Below are positions 8,071 through 16,268 of a stretch of 64,000 nt of DNA, one piece after another (the first letter of the stretch is position 1; each line of letters begins with the position of its first letter). Source of the DNA: Bacillus pumilus (GTDB taxonomy: Bacteria > Bacillota > Bacilli > Bacillales > Bacillaceae); contig NZ_CP027116.1 of assembly GCF_003431975.1 (NCBI RefSeq), positions 1,798,001 to 1,862,000 on the forward strand. Reading direction: 5' to 3'. The position numbers and the translations under genes were made by a program. The notes under the pieces are model-generated. The model worked only from the letters and a program-made list of their open reading frames with translations. It was not told where the DNA came from and did not search any database.

Positions 8071-9375
8071 TTAATGTATAATCAATAGCCAGAAATACAA
8101 AGCTAAAAGTGTGATGAATAGTGTTGGTACAGTTAAAATGATCCCTATTTTGAAATATGTCCCCCAGGAAATCTTCACACCTTTTTGAGAAAGGACGTGG
8201 AGCCATAGTAGTGTTGCTAAGGAGCCAATGGGTGTAATCTTCGGTCCTAAATCAGAACCAATGACATTTGCGTATATTAACGCTTCTCTCATCATTCCTT
8301 GTGTATCGGTACCGGATATGGCTAATGCATCGATCATGACCGTCGGCATATTATTCATGACAGATGAAAGAATCGCTGCGATAAATCCCATACCAAGAGT
8401 CCCTGCCAATAAACCTTGATCTGCTACAGCTTGAATCACGCTTGAAAGAGCATCAGTAAGCCCTGCATTTCGCATGCCATAGACAACAACGTACATACCT
8501 ATGGAAAAGAATACGATCGCCCAGGGAGCTTCTTTTAGAACGCTTTTTGTTTGAACAGCAGGGCTTTTTTGTGCAATGACCAAGAATAAAATGGCAATCA
8601 CTCCAGCTATGACCGATACAGGTATAGATAAAAATTCGCTTGCAAAATAACCAATCAACAAAAAAGCTAATATATACCAAGATAAACTAAACATCTTTGG
8701 ATCTTTTATTGCTTCACTAGGTTGCTTTAACTCAGTCATATCATAGCGTTTTGGTATACTCTTTCTAAAGAAAAGATACAGCACAGTGATACTCGCTAGC
8801 AATGAAAAAAGGTTTGGAACAACCATTCTGGATGCATATTCAATAAACGTAATGTTGAAATAGTCGGCTGTTACAATGTTCACCAAATTACTTACGACAA
8901 GAGGAAGCGACGTTGTATCTGCAATAAACCCACTCGCGATAATAAAAGGGAATACAATTTTTTCATTGAAGTGTAATGCTCTCACCATGGCTAAAACAAT
9001 GGGTGTCAAAATAAGTGCTGCCCCATCGTTTGCAAATAAAGCAGCAACGATTGCACCAAGGATGGTCACATACACAAACATACGTAGCCCACTGCCTTTT
9101 GCAGCCTTTGCCATATGCAATGCTGCCCATTCAAAAAAGCCGATTCGATCAAGTATGAGTGAAATGACGATAATGGCGACAAAAGCTAAAGTCGCATTCC
9201 AAACGATGCCTGTCACGGTGATCACATCGTCAACATTCACAACACCTACGATTAAAGCTAAAATGGCCCCTCCACATGCGGACCACCCTATGGATAAATT
9301 TTTTGGCTGCCAGATAACCAATACCAAAGTGAACAAAAATATGAGTAATGATAAAACGGCAAAACTCAAACCCAT
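8071..9375 (-). CDS. arsB: Arsenite efflux protein ArsB
   Basis: A 434-residue membrane protein of the ArsB/NhaD superfamily, with about 12 hydrophobic segments. ArsB markers include [49 protein letters not shown] and [20 protein letters not shown]. It exports arsenite or antimonite using the membrane potential. It starts 6 bases after the arsR stop, indicating one transcript, and is followed after 14 bp by arsC. Confidence 0.95.
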   Translation of the reverse strand: MGLSFAVLSLLIFLFTLVLVIWQPKNLSIGWSACGGAILALIVGVVNVDDVITVTGIVWNATLAFVAIIVISLILDRIGFFEWAALHMAKAAKGSGLRMFVYVTILGAIVAALFANDGAALILTPIVLAMVRALHFNEKIVFPFIIASGFIADTTSLPLVVSNLVNIVTADYFNITFIEYASRMVVPNLFSLLASITVLYLFFRKSIPKRYDMTELKQPSEAIKDPKMFSLSWYILAFLLIGYFASEFLSIPVSVIAGVIAILFLVIAQKSPAVQTKSVLKEAPWAIVFFSIGMYVVVYGMRNAGLTDALSSVIQAVADQGLLAGTLGMGFIAAILSSVMNNMPTVMIDALAISGTDTQGMMREALIYANVIGSDLGPKITPIGSLATLLWLHVLSQKGVKISWGTYFKIGIILTVPTLFITLLALYFWLLIIH

Positions 9376-9381
9376 CCCTCC

Positions 9382-9729
9382 TTACGAACAAGAAATGTTT
9401 GTTGCGTTCTGTTGTATTCTTTTTAAAAGGTCATCTTCTTTATTAATTTGATTTAAGATGATCCGAATCGTTTCAAATTCTGGACACAGTGTATTGATTG
9501 AATAATAACGCCACTGCCCTTTTCTGTTCTCATGGACAAATCCAGCTTTTTTTAATTTTCGTAAATGCTGACTAATAGCTGGTTGACTTATTTCGAACAT
9601 ATCTACCAGTTCACAAACACAATATTCCTTCTCCAAAAACAATTTCATCATGATCAGTCTTGTTTGATCACTGAGTGTTTTTAAACAATTCGACATATGT
9701 GTCACACCAATTGAAACATCTGTAGTCAC
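9382..9729 (-). CDS. arsR: ArsR family repressor of the ars operon
   Basis: A 115-residue winged-helix repressor. The metalloid-sensing pair is seen in [11 protein letters not shown], followed by the recognition helix [19 protein letters not shown] and the wing GQWRYYSI. The protein ends in a second Cys (NATNISCS) that could also take part in metalloid binding. The GTG at 9729 has GAGGGG 7 bases upstream. ArsR leaves DNA when arsenite binds, opening arsR-arsB-arsC. A candidate operator lies 75 bp upstream. Confidence 0.93.
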   Translation of the reverse strand: MTTDVSIGVTHMSNCLKTLSDQTRLIMMKLFLEKEYCVCELVDMFEISQPAISQHLRKLKKAGFVHENRKGQWRYYSINTLCPEFETIRIILNQINKEDDLLKRIQQNATNISCS

Positions 9730-9803
9730 AATGATTCCCCTCTCTTAAAGATAGGTGGCGGTTCCTGTTATCAACTCTTCCAACAGTATATAACCGAAAG
9801 CTT

Positions 9804-9823
9804 ATATAATCAATCAATTATAT
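9804..9823. promoter_or_regulatory. Candidate ArsR operator
   Basis: ATATAAT and ATTATAT form perfect 7-bp arms around CAATCA, upstream of arsR. The AT-rich dyad with TCAA/TTGA elements resembles Gram-positive ArsR sites. Confidence 0.45.
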
Positions 9824-10007
9824 GAATTTAAACAAAAATTTATTCTCATGAAAATTACAGAAATTATACGGATTTTAAGAAAGCAGATTATTAGTGAGGT
9901 ATTTGGAGGAAAACCAATGATCGATTGCCCGCAAGAGGTCAATTAGGTATTAGATTAAGCCATTTAGTAAGGGAATTCTCTTCAATAGAGTGCGTTCTGG
10001 AATAATT

Positions 10008-10148
10008 AATCTTAACATGCACCGCTGTGGTACTGTACGACCACATGGTGAAAAAGAACTGAGACAACCAGATACAAACTTTCATATCATTGGTTCCAAA
10101 AGTTATGGAAGCGCACTTGCTTTTTTATTAGCCACCGGTTATGAGTAG
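10008..10148 (+). pseudogene. C-terminal remnant of an ars-associated flavoprotein (NAD(P)-binding, ArsO-like)
   Basis: The plus-strand frame reads NLNMHRCGTVRPHGEKELRQ and continues PDTNFHIIGSKSYGSALAFLLATGYE before a TAG. This matches the end of NAD(P)/FAD-binding oxidoreductases often linked to arsenic operons, where HSCGTVRPHGxxEL, FYIVGMKSYGRAPTFL and TGYEQVRS are usual (from memory of the family). The rest of the gene is missing. In the stretch 9830-10007 another open piece reads DRLPARGQLGIRLSHLVREF, which I cannot place. Together they show that the ars block once carried more genes. Confidence 0.65.
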
Positions 10149-10189
10149 GCTCTATCTGTTGTGAAAATGTCTTGTTGTATTAATGATTA

Positions 10190-10224
10190 AATAAAGCAAG
10201 TCTCGTTTTGGGACCTGCTTAATT
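10190..10224. terminator. Hairpin between the flavoprotein remnant and the PLP enzyme gene
   Basis: AAGCAAGTCTC and GGGACCTGCTT form an imperfect stem. It is placed to end transcription of the minus-strand PLP enzyme operon, with TTTATTT after the stem on that strand. Confidence 0.5.
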
Positions 10225-10257
10225 TCTATATGTTAAGGAGAGACAATTCTAATAGGG

Positions 10258-11361
10258 TTATTTTGATTTAATCCCTGCACCACAAAGAGGTATGACAATG
10301 GTTTCTTCTGGTTTCTTTTGATATTTCATGTAGCCAGCCAAATTGACTGCAGATGTCACTTCGACATAAAATCCTTTATCACTCAGTGTAGATCGTGCAT
10401 TCAGGATTTCGTCTTCTTCAATATCAATAAACGTCCCATTGGTTTCTTGTACAGCTTCTAAAATTTGCTTGGAGCGTGCTGGAGCAGCAATGGCGATCCC
10501 TTCCGCTAAGGTTCCTTTATTCGTCACAGGTGATGCTGATTCCTCCGCGTTTTGATAAGCTTTCACAAGAGGTGCACAGTTTTTCGCTTGTACGGCAACG
10601 ATTTTCGGTATTTTATGAATGAGACCATTTTCAAATAACTCTTTAAAGCCATAATATGCACCTAGGAGAAGAGTTCCGTTTCCAACCGGAATGATTAAAG
10701 CATCAGGTGATCCATTTAGTTGCTCATAGATTTCATAGGCGTATGTTTTAGTACCTTCAAAAAAGTAAGGATTATAGACATGGCTTGCATAAAACACGTT
10801 TTCATTGTCTACTGCCTTTTGTGCCGCAGCTGCAATGTCCTCTCGCGTCCCGTGAATTTCTTTAATCGTTGCACCATGTGCTTTTATTTGAGCGACCTTT
10901 TTAGGTGAAGTGTCATCGCTTAGATAGATGTCACAGGCAATCTCGCAGCGTGCTGCATAAGCTGCAATCGCCGTTCCTGCATTCCCGCTACTATCAGCAA
11001 TCACTTTTGATACCCCTAATTCCTTAGCCTTTGTCATCAAAACAGCGGCTCCTCGGTCTTTAAAGGATAGTGTCGGCATCATGTAATCAACTTTGACATA
11101 AGTGTTTGGCTCATTAGAACCTAGAACGATTAAAGGGGATTGACCCTCCCCCATTGTGACAGTTTCCCACGTCTTAGAACCTTTTGAAAATGGCATGGTT
11201 TCAACATAACGCCATAATGAATTTGGATAGTGATCCCAAGCTGCGATATCTATTTTCGGGGTATCTTTCACCAAATTTAATACTCCGCCACAATCACATT
11301 TCCATAGCGTTGGTGTCATCTCATGCTTTTTTCCGCAATGGTGACAAATCAATTGATTCAT
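10258..11361 (-). CDS. PLP-dependent threonine-synthase-like enzyme with N-terminal zinc ribbon
   Basis: A 367-residue fold-type II PLP enzyme. A short zinc ribbon (CHHCGKK and WKCDCGG, residues about 6-27) precedes the catalytic domain, with the PLP lysine in TLSFKDRGA, the phosphate-binding SSGNAGTAIAAYAA and the C-terminal VIPLCGAGIK. Overall it is like threonine synthase or diaminopropionate/threonine dehydratases. The ATG at 11361 lies 7 bases after AAGGGGTGG. Operon neighbours are a RidA deaminase and a DauR-type regulator, which points to catabolism of a hydroxy- or diamino acid through an enamine intermediate that RidA hydrolyses (inference). It is less likely to be a true biosynthetic threonine synthase. 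Confidence 0.8.
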   Translation of the reverse strand: MNQLICHHCGKKHEMTPTLWKCDCGGVLNLVKDTPKIDIAAWDHYPNSLWRYVETMPFSKGSKTWETVTMGEGQSPLIVLGSNEPNTYVKVDYMMPTLSFKDRGAAVLMTKAKELGVSKVIADSSGNAGTAIAAYAARCEIACDIYLSDDTSPKKVAQIKAHGATIKEIHGTREDIAAAAQKAVDNENVFYASHVYNPYFFEGTKTYAYEIYEQLNGSPDALIIPVGNGTLLLGAYYGFKELFENGLIHKIPKIVAVQAKNCAPLVKAYQNAEESASPVTNKGTLAEGIAIAAPARSKQILEAVQETNGTFIDIEEDEILNARSTLSDKGFYVEVTSAVNLAGYMKYQKKPEETIVIPLCGAGIKSK

Positions 11362-11380
11362 CAATCATCCACCCCTTCGA

Positions 11381-11419
11381 ATATTTTTTTATATGCTATA
11401 TAATTTTTTATATAGCATA
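11381..11419. promoter_or_regulatory. AT-rich dyads before the PLP enzyme gene
   Basis: ATATTTTTTTATATG at 11381-11395 is followed by a perfect dyad, TATGCTATATAA, TTTT, TTATATAGCATA, at 11392-11419. The same TATA-T-tract-TATA pattern recurs twice upstream of the regulator gene at 12505-12554. It is a likely binding site for that regulator, and the second copy could also form an RNA hairpin between ridA and the PLP gene. Confidence 0.5.
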
Positions 11420-11433
11420 GGCAAAAAAATATC

Positions 11434-11808
11434 TTAAATATATGAAATAGCATCAATTTCAATTTTGAAGCCAAAATGTAATTCATTCGTTGGTACAATC
11501 GTACGTGCTGGTTTATGTTCACCGAAAAATTCAGTATAAACAGCATCGACTTTGTCCCATAAATGAATATCTGAAATGTATAATGTCATGCGCAAAATCT
11601 TCTCTTTTTTACTACCTGCAGCTTCTACAATCATCTCTACATTTTTAAGCGCTTGTAATGTCTCTTCTTCAATGGAGCCGAATTCTTTTTCTCTCGTTTC
11701 GGGATTGATGGCAAATTGTCCTGAAACATAGACCGTGTTTTGATGAATGGTTGCGAATGCATAGTGTCCGTTTGCTTTTAGATTTCCTACCTCGAGTATG
11801 CTTTCCAT
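11434..11808 (-). CDS. RidA family deaminase
   Basis: A 124-residue YjgF/YER057c/UK114 protein. The family core is visible in TVYVSGQFAINPET, the central QALKNVEMIVEAAGS and the C-terminal KPARTIVPTNELHFGFKIEIDAISYI (shown in parts), including the Arg of the PAR motif and the Glu of IEID used for enamine binding. RidA hydrolyses reactive 2-aminoacrylate/enamine products of PLP dehydratases. It sits between the regulator and a PLP enzyme, which matches that role. The gene is followed by an AT-rich dyad. Confidence 0.9.
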   Translation of the reverse strand: MESILEVGNLKANGHYAFATIHQNTVYVSGQFAINPETREKEFGSIEEETLQALKNVEMIVEAAGSKKEKILRMTLYISDIHLWDKVDAVYTEFFGEHKPARTIVPTNELHFGFKIEIDAISYI

Positions 11809-11819
11809 TTTGACACTCC

Positions 11820-12470
11820 TTACCTTGATTTATGTTTGATTTCATCTAAATAGCTATAGACGGTGACTTTGGAAATGCCTAACATAGATGCGACCTTCTC
11901 AACAGATCCTTTCATTAAAAAAATGCCCTTTTCATCCATGAATTTAATGAGTTCAATTTTCTCGTGACGTTTCATGACTGGATGAACACTGTTTTGTATG
12001 ATCTGTTGAATCAACTGATCTACTATTTCTTCCACATTTTCAAGATCATTATTTGATGTTGTTTCATTTTCTTGAACTTCAACTTGTGTAGAAAGAAACG
12101 TGTCCATAAATTGCTGCATTTGATTCAGTGCTTCAACATCAAAATTGATACAGAAAGCACCAATTACTTTTTGCTTATCATCTCGTATTAATGAAGTCGA
12201 GGAGCGAATCGTACGCTTATCTTCTGTTACAAATGTATAACCAGCAAGATAATCTTCTTTAAAATCTTCTGATTGCAATACAGTTTTTACTAGGTGATCA
12301 AATGATTGACCGATTTCTCTTCCTGTCACATGGTTATTTACTGTAAACATGACAGATGCTTGAGGGTTCGTTAAATCATGAATCACCACTTCACAATTTG
12401 GTCCAAACATTTTTGCAGTAGATTTTGCTAAAGGAATATAACTCTCTAATAAATTCTTAATATGTTCCAT
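11820..12470 (-). CDS. YheO-type PAS plus helix-turn-helix regulator (DauR-like)
   Basis: A 216-residue regulator starting MEHIKNLLESYIPLAKSTAK. Residues about 1-115 form a YheO-like PAS sensor (FGPNCEVVIHDLTNP, TSLIRDDKQKVIGAFCINFD). The C-terminus has a helix-turn-helix of the DauR type (VEKVASMLGISKVTVYSYLDEI). The ATG at 12470 is 7 bases from GAGGTG. The family includes repressors of D-amino-acid use, fitting its place as first gene of an operon with RidA and a PLP enzyme. Repeated T-tract dyads flank the gene and are candidate operators, implying self-control. Confidence 0.85.
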   Translation of the reverse strand: MEHIKNLLESYIPLAKSTAKMFGPNCEVVIHDLTNPQASVMFTVNNHVTGREIGQSFDHLVKTVLQSEDFKEDYLAGYTFVTEDKRTIRSSTSLIRDDKQKVIGAFCINFDVEALNQMQQFMDTFLSTQVEVQENETTSNNDLENVEEIVDQLIQQIIQNSVHPVMKRHEKIELIKFMDEKGIFLMKGSVEKVASMLGISKVTVYSYLDEIKHKSR

Positions 12471-12504
12471 GCCTAAGCACCTCATTTTCTTATTCCACTA
12501 AATT

Positions 12505-12554
12505 GTATATTTTTTTATACGAAAAAACAATATATAGATTTTTTTATATGTTAT
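12505..12554. promoter_or_regulatory. AT-rich dyads upstream of the DauR-like regulator
   Basis: GTATATTTTTTTATAC (12505-12520) and ATATATAGATTTTTTTATAT (from about 12530) repeat the pattern seen before the PLP gene. They overlap the expected promoter of the operon. Confidence 0.5.
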
Positions 12555-12697
12555 GATGTTTATAAGATCACAAATATGTTCTGTCGAAAAAGTAATGTAA
12601 TCTTACTTCAATCAGCCTGATAAGGATGTCTATTCTTAACATGATTCTTTATCAGTTGGTTTCCAATGTTTCAATGCTAAGTCTGTGGGGTGTTTCT

Positions 12698-12895
12698 ATG
12701 AATAAATTATTGGCAATGTTGATATTAGGATTGAGCTTTAGTGGTGCTGCTCTCATTCTTTCTGTCCCTTTGTTATTCAAATCCAAACTAGAACAATATG
12801 AGCTCATGTTTGCTGCTGGATCAGCAGGCGCTTTCGCAGTATTTGCTGTCTCATGCCTAGTTCTTCGAAAACGATTCAATCGCTTGACTAAATGA
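12698..12895 (+). CDS. Small membrane protein (65 aa), unknown
   Basis: A 65-residue protein with two hydrophobic segments (LLAMLILGLSFSGAALILSV and FAAGSAGAFAVFAVSCLVL) and a basic tail (RKRFNRLTK). The ATG at 12698 has GGGGTG 5 bases upstream, while an earlier in-frame ATG at 12626 lacks a usable site. It lies alone between the DauR-like operon and the potassium transporter. I do not recognise the family. Confidence 0.55.
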   Translation: MNKLLAMLILGLSFSGAALILSVPLLFKSKLEQYELMFAAGSAGAFAVFAVSCLVLRKRFNRLTK

Positions 12896-13103
12896 TATCG
12901 TATTTATTTTTTTGAGATTGATCAAATGTTTGAACATCTTAAATAAACAAAAATAAGCCATTGATTTCAACATGGCTGATCTACTACACCCATCTATTAA
13001 AATGAAGATAATGGAAACAAAAACTAATGATATATAGACAATCGTATCCCTATTCGTTATATAATAACATTAAAATTTCATGTGCTCGAAAGAAGGCTTG
13101 GAA

Positions 13104-14441
13104 ATGTTTAAACTTGATCATTTTTTAAAAAAACCAATAAAATTAACTCCTCCCCAAATTTTAATGTTTGGATTTTTGACAGTTATTATCATTGGATCAT
13201 TCCTTTTATCTTTACCGGTCTCTACAGTCAAATCTATTTCCATTATTGATGCTTTCTTTACCGCTGTTTCAGCAACAACTGTTACAGGTTTAGCTGTAGT
13301 CGATACTGGAACAACCTTTACTTTGTTCGGACAAATAGTCATTATGCTGATGATCCAAATTGGTGGACTTGGTTTTCTAACTTTAGCCGTCATGGTCATC
13401 CTATTACTTGGCAAAAAGATTCGGCTTCGTGAAAGATTATTGGTTCAAGAAGCTTTTAATCTTACAAATATTGGTGGGATTGTACGTCTTGTCAAGGTAT
13501 TGTTTATTTTTTCAATGACATTCGAGTTATTGGCCACATGTATATTATCATTTCGATGGATACCTGAATATGGTCTTTTAAAAGGGTTTTATATTAGTTT
13601 ATTTCATGCCATATCTGCTTTTAATAATGCAGGCTTTTCTCTTTTTTCAAATAGTTTGATGAACTATGTCAATGATCCACTGATTAACCTAACGATCAGC
13701 TTTCTGTTTATCATTGGTGGTCTCGGGTTTACTGTGATTTTTGATATTTGGAATAAACGGAAATTCAAATTATTATCCGTCCATTCAAAGCTTATGATCA
13801 TAGGAACCCTCATTACAAATGGTATTGCGCTATTATTCATATTTTTAATGGAATTTGGCAATCCGCATACTTTAGGTCCGATGAGTCTTCTTGATAAATT
13901 CTGGGCATCATATTTTCAAGCTGTGACACCTAGAACCGCGGGATTTAATTCTCTTGATATAGGACATATGCACGAGAGTTCTTTGACGCTTATGATGTTC
14001 CTTATGTTTATTGGTGCTGGGAGTGCGTCAACAGGAAGCGGGATTAAGTTAACCACGATGATAATCATTTTGATTTCTGTCCACCATTTTCTTAAAGGAA
14101 ATAAAGAACCCGTGATATATAGACGTACTATTAAGCATGATGTGGTCATTAAAGCGTTAGCAATCAGCTTTATTAGTTTATGTTTTGTGTTTATCACCAT
14201 TTTTTTATTGACAATGACTGAAAAAGCTCCTTTCATCGATATTGTTTTTGAAACTTTCTCAGCATTTGGGACAGTAGGGCTTTCTATGGGGTTGACACCG
14301 GATTTGACGTTTTTAGGTAAGGTGATTCTGTCGGTTCTGATGTTTATTGGCAGAGTAGGTTCTCTGACCATTGTATTTATCTTTATGAGACGAACCAAAA
14401 GCCCAATACGTTATCCGGAGGGAGAAGTATTTGTAGGTTAA
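13104..14441 (+). CDS. ktrB: Ktr-type potassium transporter, membrane subunit
   Basis: A 445-residue TrkH/KtrB/KtrD family protein with four membrane-pore-membrane repeats. The four selectivity filter segments are ATTVTGLAV, AFNNAGFSL, TPRTAGFNS and AFGTVGLSM, each with the conserved Gly. The intramembrane loop GAGSASTGSGIKLTT that gates KtrB is also present. It mediates Na+-dependent K+ uptake. The regulatory RCK subunit (KtrA/KtrC) is not encoded next to it, as for the separate ktrC and ktrD of B. subtilis. The ATG at 13104 follows GAAAGAAGG. A terminator follows directly. Confidence 0.9.
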   Translation: MFKLDHFLKKPIKLTPPQILMFGFLTVIIIGSFLLSLPVSTVKSISIIDAFFTAVSATTVTGLAVVDTGTTFTLFGQIVIMLMIQIGGLGFLTLAVMVILLLGKKIRLRERLLVQEAFNLTNIGGIVRLVKVLFIFSMTFELLATCILSFRWIPEYGLLKGFYISLFHAISAFNNAGFSLFSNSLMNYVNDPLINLTISFLFIIGGLGFTVIFDIWNKRKFKLLSVHSKLMIIGTLITNGIALLFIFLMEFGNPHTLGPMSLLDKFWASYFQAVTPRTAGFNSLDIGHMHESSLTLMMFLMFIGAGSASTGSGIKLTTMIIILISVHHFLKGNKEPVIYRRTIKHDVVIKALAISFISLCFVFITIFLLTMTEKAPFIDIVFETFSAFGTVGLSMGLTPDLTFLGKVILSVLMFIGRVGSLTIVFIFMRRTKSPIRYPEGEVFVG

Positions 14442-14452
14442 TATGGATATAG

Positions 14453-14495
14453 AAATGGATTCACTTTTATCAACGGTGAATCCATTTACTTTTTA
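14453..14495 (+). terminator. Terminator of the potassium transporter gene
   Basis: AAATGGATTCAC and GTGAATCCATTT form a perfect 12-bp stem, followed by ACTTTTTAT, 11 bp after the stop codon. Confidence 0.8.
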
Positions 14496-14714
14496 TAATT
14501 TGAATATATTCATCGTTATACAAAACTTACAATAATAGATTTCTCACTTTATCTACATTAAAAGGAATGAATGATAGATTTTAATACTGATGAGACACCC
14601 AAATGTAAGTCCCTTATACTTCATTCGAACTTTTTTCATTGATGTGTCTATAAAAAATACATGAATCATGGAACAGATCACATAATAAGAAAAAATGAAG
14701 AAGGGGTTCTCACG

Positions 14715-15305
14715 ATGGATGTAACATTAATTTGGAAAACACTTCTTATATTTATTGTAGGAACGATGATTTTAAGAATAGGTGGAAGAAGAACAATAGC
14801 TCAAATGACGATTCCCCAAACAGTTATGATGATTGCTCTTGGCACCTTGTTGATCCAACCTGTTGCTAATCAGGGACTTTGGAGTACTTTTGTTATAGCT
14901 GGATTCTTAGTGCTTTGTCTCATTATCACCGAACTGATTCAAATTAAATTTGACAATGCAGAAACAATCATTTCTGGTAAGGCTGTATTAGTGATTGAAA
15001 ATGGCACATTAATCGAAAGTCATTTAAAAAGTCTTAGATTACCTGTTGATAAATTAGAGGAACGATTACGCCAAGCAGGTATTTCGAGCATCGGTGATGT
15101 TCAATATGCGACGTTAGAATCTAATGGACAATTAGGATATGCTTTAAAACCAGAAAAGCAGCCTGCCACAAAGGAAGATATTCAAAACCTCATTCAGTTT
15201 ATTCAAAATGGCAGCCTGGTGAATCATGAGAATCAATCACAAGATCCAATTTTCACTGAAATCATAAGCGAAAACACAGATACCGTACCTAAACATTTAG
15301 AGTAG
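14715..15305 (+). CDS. DUF421 (YetF-type) membrane protein
   Basis: A 196-residue protein with three N-terminal membrane helices and a DUF421 soluble domain. The markers are ILRIGGRRTIAQMTIPQTVM, ISGKAVLVIENGTLIESHL, LRQAGISSIGDVQYATLES and NGQLGYALKPEK. The ATG at 14715 has AAGGGG 8 bases upstream, and an earlier ATG at 14661 is in-frame but poorly placed. It shares the fold but little sequence with the DUF421 protein at 3.5 kb, so the two are not a recent duplication. The 270 bp upstream contain no other gene. Confidence 0.85.
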   Translation: MDVTLIWKTLLIFIVGTMILRIGGRRTIAQMTIPQTVMMIALGTLLIQPVANQGLWSTFVIAGFLVLCLIITELIQIKFDNAETIISGKAVLVIENGTLIESHLKSLRLPVDKLEERLRQAGISSIGDVQYATLESNGQLGYALKPEKQPATKEDIQNLIQFIQNGSLVNHENQSQDPIFTEIISENTDTVPKHLE

Positions 15306-15361
15306 GTTGTTACTTAAAAACAACATTGTTGATAATGACAGCTTCTTTTTTATCTCACTTG

Positions 15362-15529
15362 TTACTGCTTTTTGATTAAGTCCACGCCGTCATATGACAG
15401 GCTTTCAACATATGCAGCCTTTTCCAAAATGTATTGATCAAAAAAATCTTCGTATAGTCTGTCACAAGATTTCGCATCTCTAATGACATGTACGTTGATG
15501 GAATCTACCATATCAGATGGATAGTACAT
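15362..15529 (-). CDS. Small hypothetical protein (55 aa), possibly truncated
   Basis: The frame reads MYYPSDMVDSINVHVIRDAK, then SCDRLYEDFFDQYILEKAAY and VESLSYDGVDLIKKQ. The acidic helical composition looks protein-like, but there is no good ribosome site, and the open frame continues upstream into sequence whose other strand also looks coding. The most economical view is a gene fragment at a rearrangement junction near 15530-15550. No family is recognised. Confidence 0.35.
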   Translation of the reverse strand: MYYPSDMVDSINVHVIRDAKSCDRLYEDFFDQYILEKAAYVESLSYDGVDLIKKQ

Positions 15530-15551
15530 AAATGCAGTCAATTCTCTTCTA

Positions 15552-15705
15552 GTGGATATCACCTTTGAGGGAAATGGCAAACAAAAGCTGATCGCCAATT
15601 TTGAAAACTGCACCCTTGATGGTGTTCGTTTTACGGGATGTGACCTTTCGGCATGTATTCCACCAACATCCAAAAACCATCTATATGTTGAAAAGGTATC
15701 TGCAC
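15552..15705 (+). pseudogene. Gene fragment with pentapeptide-like segment
   Basis: The plus strand reads VDITFEGNGKQKLIANFENC followed by TLDGVRFTGCDLSACIPP. The NCTLDGVRFTGCDLSA stretch resembles pentapeptide-repeat proteins. The frame then runs into the terminator of the neighbouring minus-strand gene, so its natural C-terminus is missing, and there is no convincing start. It abuts a minus-strand fragment head-to-head. Confidence 0.3.
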
Positions 15706-15711
15706 GTGAAA

Positions 15712-15746
15712 ACAAAAAGAAAGCTTATGTTTGCACACATAAGCTT
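15712..15746 (-). terminator. Terminator of the DUF2651-like gene
   Basis: AAGCTTATG and CATAAGCTT make a perfect 9-bp stem with TTCTTTTTGTTTT after it on the minus strand, just downstream of the stop codon. Confidence 0.75.
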
Positions 15747-15750
15747 CTTC

Positions 15751-16026
15751 TTATCCTTTTTTATAGCGATGAACCATATATCGGATGATTTTTGTGATGA
15801 CAGAGGTACACATGCATAGAAAGGTCATAGCGATGACCCAATACATATTCGACATATCAAACCCCGTATAGGCAAAGATAAAAACAGTTGAAGCTACAAA
15901 TGTAATCATTAAAACGACGTAGACCCGCTTAAAAATGATATAGCCTACAATCCCCCAAATCAAAAATAATAAAGGCAATGTAAATAAGATCAGAGCCATA
16001 GGTTGAAGAAAGGAAACACTCATCAT
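15751..16026 (-). CDS. Small membrane protein, DUF2651-like
   Basis: A 91-residue protein with three hydrophobic helices (ALILFTLPLLFLIWGIVGYI, YVVLMITFVASTVFIFAYTG, YWVIAMTFLCMCTSVITKII) and a short basic tail. Size and layout resemble the DUF2651 proteins of Bacillus (YbeF type), with moderate confidence. The ATG pair at 16026 is preceded by AAAGGAGAGTGA. Its promoter region carries a widely spaced perfect inverted repeat. Confidence 0.6.
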   Translation of the reverse strand: MMSVSFLQPMALILFTLPLLFLIWGIVGYIIFKRVYVVLMITFVASTVFIFAYTGFDMSNMYWVIAMTFLCMCTSVITKIIRYMVHRYKKG

Positions 16027-16050
16027 TCACTCTCCTTTACTAACCAGCCA

Positions 16051-16118
16051 TTTGTTTACATCCATTGAAAAAGCGAACAATCATTATATTAATAGGAAAT
16101 GCGCACGATGTAAACAAA
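16051..16118. repeat. Widely spaced 12-bp inverted repeat around a promoter
   Basis: TTTGTTTACATC (16051-16062) and GATGTAAACAAA (16107-16118) are perfect complements 44 bp apart. A minus-strand TATAAT lies between them, so the arms bracket the presumed promoter of the DUF2651-like gene. A further TTTACATC occurs at about 16223. Confidence 0.5.
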
Positions 16119-16185
16119 AATTGGCATTTAAGGAAAGTTTATTCTGTGGTGAATTGACATTCTGAATGTATTTCATGTTGAGTTG

Positions 16186-16217
16186 AAAAAGGCTGCTTTC
16201 AAGTAAGCAGCCTTTTC
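16186..16217 (-). terminator. Terminator of the MerR-hydrolase operon
   Basis: AAAAAGGCTGCTT and AAGCAGCCTTTT form a long stem with a T-run on the minus strand, 50 bp after the hydrolase stop. Confidence 0.8.
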
Positions 16218-16268
16218 GTCTATTTACATCAGAGCATTCGGCATTTTTAGGTGTAAACTGAAGAATCC

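Noticed and set aside
7637..8206. A 189-residue version of arsC
   Set aside because: The first 50 residues overlap the end of arsB and do not resemble ArsC. The family start and ribosome site are at 8056.
10008..10148. Intact small gene in the arsR upstream region
   Set aside because: The frame has no start codon with ribosome site and matches only the C-terminal part of a much longer flavoprotein family.
12896..13103. Possible c-di-AMP riboswitch before the potassium transporter
   Set aside because: Only about 200 bp of AT-rich sequence with a weak 6-bp stem; the consensus helices are absent.
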